A DNA stretch of 6,060 bases from Deltaproteobacteria bacterium (GTDB lineage Bacteria > Desulfobacterota > Binatia > Binatales > Binataceae): the NCBI GenBank assembly GCA_021799555.1, contig JAJZAG010000235.1:1-6060 (forward strand), given 5' to 3'. Below are positions 1 to 5,264 of the stretch, piece by piece. Positions within the stretch are counted from its first letter, which is position 1, and each line of letters starts with the position of its first letter. Under the pieces are notes generated by a model. The model worked only from the letters and a program-made list of their open reading frames with translations, searched no databases and was not told the origin of the DNA. A program made the position numbers and the translations under genes.

Positions 1-2
1 GC

Positions 3-164
3 CATCTGGCCGCTGGAACGAGCGAACTTGCTCCGGGGACGAAGATCGAGATCATCCCGAGCCACGGTGACACGACGATCAATCTGCACAGCGAATATTA
101 CGTGGTACGCGGCGACGAGGTGGTTGCCGTTTGGCCGATCGAAGCCGCGCGGGCATTCAGGTAA
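3..164 (+). CDS. D-threonine aldolase / D-serine dehydratase-like protein, C-terminal end (partial)
   Basis: This is the 3' end of a gene that begins before the window; 53 residues and a TAA stop are visible. The reading contains EIIPSHGDTTINLHSEYYVV, then VRGDEVVAVWPIEAARAFR at the C-terminus. This matches the end of the fold-type III PLP enzymes of the DSD1 / alanine-racemase-N group, where a H-x-C or H-x-D pair near the C-terminus binds a divalent metal next to PLP, followed by the T-x-N-L-H-x-x-Y-V-V-R-G and VWPI pattern. Here the pair reads His-Gly-Asp. From family knowledge, His-x-Asp is the D-threonine aldolase form, whereas eukaryotic-type D-serine dehydratases carry His-x-Cys. The likely reaction is D-threonine to glycine plus acetaldehyde or a related D-3-hydroxy amino acid cleavage in the cytoplasm, but the substrate is inferred from one motif. 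The PLP lysine lies outside the window. Confidence 0.75.
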   Translation, partial: HLAAGTSELAPGTKIEIIPSHGDTTINLHSEYYVVRGDEVVAVWPIEAARAFR

Positions 165-168
165 GCTG

Positions 169-825
169 ATGACTGTGATGAAGGGCGCGATACGCAGGGC
201 ATTAGCCGCGGCATTGACGGCGACCGCGATTACGATGGCCTCCGCGGCGCCATGCGTTGCGGCGGAAATGAAGACGCTCGGGTGGCTGAGCATTCCGCCG
301 GGGCATGCCGTCATGGCGATCTGTACCGATCCAACCGTCCAGAACGTGTTGAGCGGCGATCTTAATGCGAGTAAGCGCAGAGGCTCTCCGGTGCTGGTTA
401 CGGTTACGGTCACGACGCGCGTGCTATCGCCTGGGGTTTCGCTGCAGGAAGTATCGCCGGGCGATCCGTCGGTGGCGGGGATGCTGAAAGATTTGGGTGC
501 CGAGGTGCCAGCGGTGGGCAATGCGGGCGATAGCTCTCCCGATTTGTACGCGCTCGAGGCGCGGCGGCAGGTTCTGACGCCTGACGATCCGGCGACGCAA
601 CAGTTTCGCAGCTACCAGGCGTTCAACCAGTCGATCAACGCCGGTCCGGAGACGTACAACAATCTTCCGGCAAACAAGATTTACGATACCGCGATTATCG
701 CACGGGCGACGCTATCCGGTTCTCCGAACGAGTTACAGGTAGTTGCAGTGGCGCATCCTGGTGACGACGTTGAAACCGCGAAAAAGCTCGTCGCCGAAGC
801 GATCGCGAACGCGATCCTGCATTAA
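169..825 (+). CDS. Unrecognised exported protein with signal peptide
   Basis: A 218-residue protein that I cannot assign to a family. I chose the ATG at 169 because AGGTAA at 159-164 gives a Shine-Dalgarno-like core about 7 bases upstream and because the reading further upstream overlaps the preceding enzyme out of frame; ATG 178 is an alternative. Residues 5-32 look like a Sec signal peptide: Lys5, Arg9 and Arg10, then a hydrophobic Ala/Leu/Ile stretch, and a probable cut after CVAA near residue 32. The Cys at 29 is preceded by Pro, so a lipobox is unlikely. The mature part of about 185 residues has a Val/Thr-rich beta-like segment (75-84), a Pro/Gly/Asp-rich middle (90-145), and a C-terminal half with NNLPANKIYDTAIIARATL (164-182) followed by a charged helix ending in AIANAILH. 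No transmembrane span is seen after the signal. The start is only 4 bases after the upstream stop, so the two genes are probably co-transcribed. Periplasmic or secreted location is inferred; function unknown. Confidence 0.75.
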   Translation: MTVMKGAIRRALAAALTATAITMASAAPCVAAEMKTLGWLSIPPGHAVMAICTDPTVQNVLSGDLNASKRRGSPVLVTVTVTTRVLSPGVSLQEVSPGDPSVAGMLKDLGAEVPAVGNAGDSSPDLYALEARRQVLTPDDPATQQFRSYQAFNQSINAGPETYNNLPANKIYDTAIIARATLSGSPNELQVVAVAHPGDDVETAKKLVAEAIANAILH

Positions 826-882
826 GGGACCCGCAAGAACGATTTCCCACGAAACCTCCCTGCACGCGGCGTTTGGCTGCCG

Positions 883-1548
883 TTAATTGACGTAGTCTTC
901 GGCCGCTGATGGTGCCGCAGCGGGGGAAGGAGCGGAGGCAGGCGAATCGGGCGCGATGACAGTTTTGAATGGGATCGGCGAAACCTGCGCCTGCGGAACC
1001 GGCGACGAATTGGAGCCTTGGGCGGACGGCGCGGGCGACGCCGCCGGCGAAGCGGGCGCGCGGCCGGTCAGGCTCTGAATTCCGCCGATCAGCGACTCGC
1101 GGCGCAAGTAAACGGCGAGCGCAAGCAGGGCGATCGCGATGACAAGCAGAGTGGTGGCGACGGAACGTCCGCGCGGCGGTTTTCGCTCGCGCGTGCTCGT
1201 AACCATCGAGATTGGCTCGGCGATTCGGGCGGAAGGATTATTTTCGGCGCGCTGCACTTCGCGTACAAAGCGCGAGGCGACCTCTTCCGGATCGAGACCC
1301 ACGCAGATGGCGTAGCGGCGCAGAAAAGGCAGCAGATAAAGCTCGTCGGAGACGGTGGCGTAGTCGTCGGTCTCGATCGCGCGCACGTAATGCGCGGGAA
1401 CCCGAGCTTCGGCGACGAGTTGATCGGGCGTCAGCCCGCGGCTCTTGCGCGCTTGGGCCAGTACCTGGCCAAGCGTCGCTTCAGGCGCGCCTGGCGGTGC
1501 GGCCTGCGCGGATGACTTCGAAGAGGGTTCGGTTTTCTCGTCAGCCAC
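883..1548 (-). CDS. RodZ-like helix-turn-helix membrane protein lacking the usual C-terminal domain
   Basis: A 221-residue protein starting at GTG (1546-1548). Residues 25-95 form a Cro/C1-type helix-turn-helix of the HTH_25 / RodZ type: LGQVLAQARKSRGLTPDQL, then VPAHYVRAIETDDY, then LPFLRRYAICVGLDPEEV, which follows the RodZ pattern G-x-x-L-(R/A)-x-A-R ... Y-(L/V)-x-A-I-E ... F-L-R-x-Y-A-x-x-L-G-L-(D/N)-P. A basic stretch (119-128, RKPPRGR) precedes one membrane helix at about 129-148, predicting N-in/C-out topology. The periplasmic part (163-221) is only about 60 residues of Pro/Ala/Ser-rich low complexity, with no recognisable RodZ beta domain. E. coli RodZ is 337 residues and links MreB to the elongation complex through its HTH. 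A role in cell shape or as a membrane-anchored regulator is inferred. It lies 92 bases after the TPR lipoprotein gene on the same strand, and converges with the exported-protein gene. Confidence 0.8.
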   Translation of the reverse strand: MADEKTEPSSKSSAQAAPPGAPEATLGQVLAQARKSRGLTPDQLVAEARVPAHYVRAIETDDYATVSDELYLLPFLRRYAICVGLDPEEVASRFVREVQRAENNPSARIAEPISMVTSTRERKPPRGRSVATTLLVIAIALLALAVYLRRESLIGGIQSLTGRAPASPAASPAPSAQGSNSSPVPQAQVSPIPFKTVIAPDSPASAPSPAAAPSAAEDYVN

Positions 1549-1554
1549 CGCTCA

Positions 1555-1558
1555 CCTT
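1555..1558 (-). promoter_or_regulatory. Ribosome binding site supporting the GTG start of the RodZ-like gene
   Basis: Read on the minus strand this is AAGG within GAAGGTGAGCG, six bases before the GTG at 1548-1546. It supports the GTG start over internal alternatives; the next ATG (Met115) would remove the whole helix-turn-helix. Confidence 0.55.
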
Positions 1559-1593
1559 CGTGTCCACCTGATCCGAATACCTCGGCATGATAT

Positions 1594-1623
1594 TGCTGCG
1601 TTCCCGGCGCGGGTTAATCAGCA
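1594..1623. repeat. Nested imperfect inverted repeat between the TPR and RodZ-like genes
   Basis: On the plus strand TGCTG (1594-1598) pairs with CAGCA (1619-1623), and inside it CCCG (1603-1606) pairs with CGGG (1610-1613) around a GCG loop; the bases between the two stems do not pair well. It starts 18 bases after the TPR gene stop on the minus strand and about 45 bases before the RodZ-like GTG. There is no T-run after it in either direction, so it is not a standard intrinsic terminator. It could be an intercistronic stem-loop that affects mRNA stability, or chance in GC-rich DNA. Confidence 0.3.
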
Positions 1624-1640
1624 GAATCCAGCGCGCCCGC

Positions 1641-2120
1641 CTATGGAGCTACCTTGCCGGACTGGATTAGGCGCAAGTTCCGGCGCGCGGATTTCACGTA
1701 AGCAGGCTCCGGTTTGCCGGCATAGCCCGCGCCTGCACTGCCGTATTTGATCGCGTCCTGCCAGTTATGCTGCTGAAACGAGAGCATCCCCATGTAGTCA
1801 TAGGCCATCGCATAGGTTGGATCATAATTGATCGCGCGCTGAAAATCCTCGCCGGCAGCGATCATTTGTCCGCCCTGAAATTCCTTGACGCCGCGCTGGG
1901 TGAAGATTTTCGCCGCCAGATGCATCAGCACGGGATTATCGGGATCGTGAGCGAGCGCGGCGGTGATATCGTTGGCGGCTTCATCATAATGGCCCTGCGC
2001 GAACGCTGATTGCGCCTGGTCCTGCGCCACTGGCGCGCACGAAGCCGCCATCGCGGCGAGCACGAATACAATCAGAGGGCTAAGCGGATTCTTCATGTTG
2101 CGGTTTGCGGTCTCTGGCAC
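1641..2120 (-). CDS. Small TPR-repeat probable lipoprotein
   Basis: A 159-residue protein. I use the GTG at 2118-2120 because GGAG lies seven bases upstream; the ATG at 2094-2096 (Met9) has no comparable site, although it would also leave a complete signal peptide. The N-terminus has Arg7 and Lys10, a hydrophobic run at 13-24 (PLSPLIVFVLAAM) and Ala-Ala-Ser-Cys at 25-28, a probable lipobox with Cys28 as lipidated residue; Ala rather than Leu at -3 makes this less certain. The mature part is alpha-helical: a TPR-like repeat at about 34-67 (AFAQGHYDEAANDITAALAH, then DPDNP), a second at about 72-104 ending AINYDPTYAMAYDYMG, and a third at about 106-135. This resembles the PilF / NlpI class of small TPR lipoproteins, which act as scaffolds for envelope machines, but no specific ortholog is claimed. 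It lies between the ArnT-like gene (122-base gap) and the RodZ-like gene (92-base gap), all on the minus strand. Confidence 0.8.
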   Translation of the reverse strand: MPETANRNMKNPLSPLIVFVLAAMAASCAPVAQDQAQSAFAQGHYDEAANDITAALAHDPDNPVLMHLAAKIFTQRGVKEFQGGQMIAAGEDFQRAINYDPTYAMAYDYMGMLSFQQHNWQDAIKYGSAGAGYAGKPEPAYVKSARRNLRLIQSGKVAP

Positions 2121-2127
2121 GGTGATT

Positions 2128-2131
2128 CTCC
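2128..2131 (-). promoter_or_regulatory. Ribosome binding site deciding the GTG start of the TPR gene
   Basis: Minus-strand GGAG followed by AATCACC and then GTG (2120-2118): a good core at seven-base spacing. The downstream ATG at 2096 is preceded by GACCGCAAACCGCAAC, with no purine-rich core at a proper distance. Confidence 0.6.
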
Positions 2132-2217
2132 AGCCAAATAACTACAGAGCGGAGGCGGTGATTCCAAGTGGCTGGTCTGAATTATTGACAGCGCACGAGA
2201 TCTCTTCGGCCGCCATT

Positions 2218-2231
2218 GGCGTGATGACGCC
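2218..2231 (-). terminator. Short GC hairpin just after the ArnT-like gene (weak terminator candidate)
   Basis: GGCGT (2218-2222), loop GATG, ACGCC (2227-2231): a perfect 5-bp stem that begins 11 bases past the stop codon of the ArnT-like gene on the minus strand. No U-run follows on that strand, so if it acts it would be as a weak terminator or a 3' stabilising stem. The rest of the 122-base gap up to 2121 shows no convincing promoter for the TPR gene. Confidence 0.25.
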
Positions 2232-2242
2232 GAATCATTGGT

Positions 2243-3991
2243 CTAATCCGGGCGCGCGTTTGACGGCGACGTCACAGGTGGGGCGCAATCGGCGGGCAAT
2301 CCTTCGCGGGGAGGGCCGTTGTACAGTGCCAGCTTTTTGCCCTCGCATGCGATCACGATCGGTTTCGGATCGGGCGGCAGCGTCTTCAGGATTGCCGGCA
2401 TGTCCTTCTTGTCGGCGACCAGTACGAAGCATCGCGATGACCACAGTTGCGAGAATCGAGCGGCGCTTCCGATAAACGCGTCGCGTTCAAGGCCCGGATC
2501 GGCGAACTCGGCCAGCTCGCCCCAGTATTCGATGGGCCGCTCACGCGTTCCGGTATAGAACGGCAGCGCCTGAGTATAATGACGAAATGAGCCCAGCAGG
2601 CATCCAGGTGTCAGATAGGGCGTGATCGTACGCGCGAGTCCGCGGTAGCTTACCGTCGGCTCGGCCTCGCCGCGCGCATGCTCCGCGACACCCATGACCA
2701 GTATCATCGCCACGGCGACCGGAACGATCGCGAATTGGTCGCGCGTCTCCGAGCGCGCGAGCGCGTACGCGCCAGCCGCGCCGGCTGCAATGAGGGCGGC
2801 GATTATCATGCCGTCAAGGGCAAGCCCGTGCGGCAGGCGATGCGCGATTATCGCGAAGACGGCGCACGCCGCGGCGGCCGCGCCGAGATTGATCGCGAAG
2901 AAGTTGCGCATCGTGGTGCGCATCCATTGCACGCGCATCCGGTCGCGCGCGCTCACGGGTATGCGCGCAAGGCCGTAACCAGCGAGAATCGCGATTGGCG
3001 GCAGTGCGGGCAGAATATAGGAGCCAAGCTTCGAGCGCGGTATCGAAAAGAAGACAACAATTACGGCGAACCACGTCGCGAGCAGCTTTACCCAGGAAAA
3101 CATCCATGGACGCTCGGCCTCCGGAAGCCGCAAAACTTCAATCCATCCGACCACGGCGAAGTAAAGCCACGGCCATGCGCCGCCGATCACGATCGGGATG
3201 AAAAACCACGGCCCCCATCCGTGCTCTTGCGATTGGGTGTAGCGCTCGAAATGTTCGTGAACGAAGAAAAACCTCAGGAAGCCGGGATTGCGATGCTCGG
3301 CAAGGGCGAACCAGGGACCAGCAATCGCCAGATAGACCGCAACGCACGAAAAAAACGGGATTCGCCAAAGCTCTCGCGCGCGGTGGTCGACGAGCATCCA
3401 CACCAGTGCAATCGCGCCGCCCAGCACGAGCGCCACCGGTCCCTTGCAGAGCGTGCCGAGTGCGAGCATCGCGGACGCCAGCAGCATCCATCGGCGGCCG
3501 GTGCCGGCACCGAAAGTTTGCGCGCGCGACGCGGCGAAGAAGCATCCAATCGCGGCGGTCAGGAAAAACGACAGCGCCGGATCGAGCGTCGCGAAGCGCG
3601 CAAAGGCGAACACCAGCGGCGACAGCGCGATCGCCATCGCGCCGAGCAATCCGGCAGCAGCCCCGAACATCGCGTCGCCGATCGCACAGACAACGGCCAC
3701 CTCGCCGGCGCTGAAAAGAGCGGCCGGCAGACGCACGGCGAATTCGGTCGGACCGAAAACGCGGATCGCGGCCGCCTCCATCCAGTACACCAGCGGCGGT
3801 TTTTCGAAGTAGCGGATGTAGTCATCACGCGGCGTAATCAGATCGCCGGAAATCGCCATCTCCCGCGCGATCTCGGCGTAGCGCCCTTCATCGGGCTCCC
3901 ACAGCGCCGGGCGTCCGAGTCCGGGTAGATAGAGAATCGCGGCAAAAATCGCCGCGATCGAGATTCGAATCCATCGGGAGCGTGCCGCCAT
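2243..3991 (-). CDS. arnT: ArnT-like lipid A glycosyltransferase (GT83 / PMT_2 membrane transferase)
   Basis: A polytopic inner-membrane transferase of the ArnT group, which moves 4-amino-4-deoxy-L-arabinose from undecaprenyl phosphate to lipid A on the periplasmic side. From the ATG at 3991 it is 582 residues, near the roughly 550 of E. coli ArnT. Family motifs in that numbering: ALWEPDEGRYAEIAREM at 29-45 with the acidic pair Asp34/Glu35 of the first periplasmic loop, RYFEKPPLVYW at 60-70, FFFVHEHFERY at about 241-251, and SIPRSKLGSYILPALPP at 316-332 (ArnT: SKGKLPTYILP). About 11-13 hydrophobic helices run to about residue 435, then a soluble periplasmic C-terminal domain with RHYTQALPFYTG. 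The reading frame stays open to a GTG at 4096 (617 residues), but those 35 extra codons have lower third-position GC, no Shine-Dalgarno site, and put an odd basic segment before the first helix, so I prefer 3991, although its own ribosome site is weak. It is divergent from arnC-arnA, which supports the Ara4N role; other PMT_2 sugar acceptors are possible. Confidence 0.85.
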   Translation of the reverse strand: MAARSRWIRISIAAIFAAILYLPGLGRPALWEPDEGRYAEIAREMAISGDLITPRDDYIRYFEKPPLVYWMEAAAIRVFGPTEFAVRLPAALFSAGEVAVVCAIGDAMFGAAAGLLGAMAIALSPLVFAFARFATLDPALSFFLTAAIGCFFAASRAQTFGAGTGRRWMLLASAMLALGTLCKGPVALVLGGAIALVWMLVDHRARELWRIPFFSCVAVYLAIAGPWFALAEHRNPGFLRFFFVHEHFERYTQSQEHGWGPWFFIPIVIGGAWPWLYFAVVGWIEVLRLPEAERPWMFSWVKLLATWFAVIVVFFSIPRSKLGSYILPALPPIAILAGYGLARIPVSARDRMRVQWMRTTMRNFFAINLGAAAAACAVFAIIAHRLPHGLALDGMIIAALIAAGAAGAYALARSETRDQFAIVPVAVAMILVMGVAEHARGEAEPTVSYRGLARTITPYLTPGCLLGSFRHYTQALPFYTGTRERPIEYWGELAEFADPGLERDAFIGSAARFSQLWSSRCFVLVADKKDMPAILKTLPPDPKPIVIACEGKKLALYNGPPREGLPADCAPPVTSPSNARPD

Positions 3992-4184
3992 GACTCTTGC
4001 AGTCTTAAGGCGCGCGGCGGCTTCGTCAACGGTATCGCGCCGCGCCACTGTCAGAATGTATCTGCGAAGAGCGCTTGCGATGGTGTCTTTAACCACGCGT
4101 GTCTGTTTGTCAGAATAATCCGATGCCCGGGGACCATTTGCGCATCCTCGCTCATACTCGAACGCGGCAGGAAGAGACCTTCGG
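3992..4184. promoter_or_regulatory. Divergent intergenic region between arnT-like and arnC, likely promoters for both
   Basis: This 193-base gap (88 if the GTG at 4096 is the true start) must hold the arnC promoter and probably the arnT-like one. The most AT-rich patch is 4104-4119; AATAAT at 4114-4119 matches a -10 hexamer at 5 of 6 positions on the plus strand, and TATTCT overlaps it on the minus strand (4 of 6), but neither has a good -35 at 16-18 bases. Other elements: direct repeats GTGTCTTT (4083-4090) and GTGTCTGT (4099-4106) spaced 16 bases start to start, and the 8-bp palindrome CACGCGTG at 4094-4101 between them. These are possible activator sites. Presence of promoters is inferred from gene layout; exact sites are guesses. 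Confidence 0.5.
4169..4176 (+). promoter_or_regulatory. Ribosome binding site supporting the TTG start of arnC
   Basis: AGGAAGAG ends eight bases before the TTG at 4185-4187. It is the best Shine-Dalgarno match in the window and supports a TTG start; the first in-frame ATG (4266, Met28) has no such site. Confidence 0.6.
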
Positions 4185-5264
4185 TTGAATTCTCCGGAAA
4201 CACAAGCTCGCTTGAGTGGCGCGGCGACCCATATCGATTCTCAATCCGCGGCGTCGGCGCCGACGATGATCTCGGTCGTGGTGCCGGTGTTCAACGAATC
4301 GGCGAACCTGTCCGCGCTGTGGTCCCGGCTGCGCCCGGTTCTTGAGGGTCTCGGTCGTCCGTGGGAAGCGTTGTTTGTCGATGACGGATCGTCGGACGGA
4401 TCGCTGGAGATGCTGCGCGCGATGGCCGCCGCGAACGACGGCCGGGTGCGGGTGGTCGAACTGGCGCGTAACTTCGGTCAGCACGCAGCAATCCTTGCGG
4501 GTTTCAGGCAGGTGCGGGGCGATGTGATCGTGACGCTGGACGCGGACCTGCAAAATCCGCCCGAGGAAATTCCGCGTCTCATCGCGGCGATCGACGCCGG
4601 CAATGACGTGGTCGGCGGATGGCGCGAAGAGCGGCAGGATGAAAGCTGGCGCAAGTACGCCTCGCGGATGCACAACAGGCTGACCTCGGTGATCGTCGGC
4701 GTGCCGATGCATGACTACGGATGCATGCTGCGCGCCTATCGGCGCCATATCGTCGATACGGTGGTCGATTGCGACGAAAAGGCGGCGTTCGTGCCGGCGC
4801 TGGCCAATTCGTTCGCCAAGCGGGTGACGGAAATCCGGGTCGCGCACGCCGAGCGCGCCGAAGGCAAGTCGAAATACAATCTGCTGCGCCTGGCGACGCT
4901 TAGCCTCAACCTGATTACTGGCTTCTCGCTGTTGCCGATCCAGGCGCTGAGCCTTGCGGGAATCGGAATCTTTATCCTCGATGCGATATTGGTAACGTTG
5001 CTGGTCCTTCATCGCCTGATCTTCGGGCCGCAGCAGGAAGGTGCACTGTGGCTTCTGTTCGCAGTGCTGTTTGTGTTCGTCGGGCTCGAGTTCCTAGCGT
5101 TCGGCTTGATCGGAGAATACGTCGGACGGATTTATATCGAGGTGCGCCGGCGCCCGACCTATCTCGTGCGCGGCGTATATGGCGGCGCCAAAACCGAGCG
5201 TGCCGCCAATGACGACGGCGGGTCGCAACGAAACTATCCGAACGACCCCGCGGGCAGGCAGTGA
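4185..5264 (+). CDS. arnC: ArnC-type undecaprenyl-phosphate 4-deoxy-4-formamido-L-arabinose transferase
   Basis: A GT2-family enzyme of 359 residues. ArnC transfers Ara4FN from UDP to undecaprenyl phosphate on the cytoplasmic face of the inner membrane. The GT-A domain follows a 28-residue leader: VVVPVFNES (31-39), VDDGSSDGS (65-73), NFGQHAAILAGF (96-107), the metal/nucleotide motif LDADLQNPPEEIPRLI (118-133), and DYGCMLRAYRRHIVD (177-191), which is nearly identical to the E. coli ArnC segment as I recall it. HAERAEGKSKYNLLRL (221-236) is the loop before the membrane part, and two helices lie at about 255-277 and 287-309, followed by LIGEYVGRIYIEVRRRP. E. coli ArnC has 322 residues; the excess is the N-terminal leader and a hydrophilic Asp/Asn-rich C-terminal tail (335-359). 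The start is TTG with a strong ribosome site. Its stop overlaps the arnA start by 4 bases, implying coupled translation. GtrB or DPM1-like dolichyl/undecaprenyl transferases are the alternative family members, less likely given the neighbours. Confidence 0.9.
   Translation: MNSPETQARLSGAATHIDSQSAASAPTMISVVVPVFNESANLSALWSRLRPVLEGLGRPWEALFVDDGSSDGSLEMLRAMAAANDGRVRVVELARNFGQHAAILAGFRQVRGDVIVTLDADLQNPPEEIPRLIAAIDAGNDVVGGWREERQDESWRKYASRMHNRLTSVIVGVPMHDYGCMLRAYRRHIVDTVVDCDEKAAFVPALANSFAKRVTEIRVAHAERAEGKSKYNLLRLATLSLNLITGFSLLPIQALSLAGIGIFILDAILVTLLVLHRLIFGPQQEGALWLLFAVLFVFVGLEFLAFGLIGEYVGRIYIEVRRRPTYLVRGVYGGAKTERAANDDGGSQRNYPNDPAGRQ

Noticed and set aside
867..882. Possible bidirectional terminator CGGC...GCCG between the convergent genes
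   Set aside because: Only a 4-bp stem with an 8-base loop and no T-run; too weak to call, although a terminator would be expected in this 57-base gap.
1018..1515. Plus-strand open frame (165 codons) opposite the RodZ-like gene
   Set aside because: Arg/Gly-rich low-quality translation antisense to a coherent HTH and membrane-helix protein.
2119..2165. Nine-base direct repeat (minus-strand GAATCACCG) before the TPR gene
   Set aside because: Only two short copies, one overlapping the ribosome site and start codon; no further regulatory context.
2185..2190. Perfect TTGACA on the plus strand
   Set aside because: No -10-like hexamer at 16-18 bases (the sequence there is GC-rich), and no plus-strand gene follows.
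797..3635. GCGATCGC octamers (near 800, 1124 and 3625), resembling the cyanobacterial HIP1 palindrome
   Set aside because: Three copies, all inside genes, where Ala/Ile codons GCG and ATC make the octamer common in GC-rich DNA; nothing else suggests a cyanobacterium.
2678..3928. Long plus-strand open frame (416 codons) opposite the ArnT-like gene
   Set aside because: Its translation is rich in Arg, His, Glu and Gln with no domain, and it is exactly antisense to a gene with strong family motifs. High GC third positions keep opposite frames open by chance.
4004..4009. CTTAAG upstream of the ArnT-like gene, the half-site of a PmrA box
   Set aside because: PmrA boxes need a second half-site 5 bases away; neither flank has one. 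A single 6-mer in a gap of this size can occur by chance, and it lies only 12 bases from the probable start codon.
4152..5012. Minus-strand open frame (286 codons) opposite arnC
   Set aside because: Arg/Gln/His-rich composition and no recognisable motif; antisense shadow of a clear glycosyltransferase.
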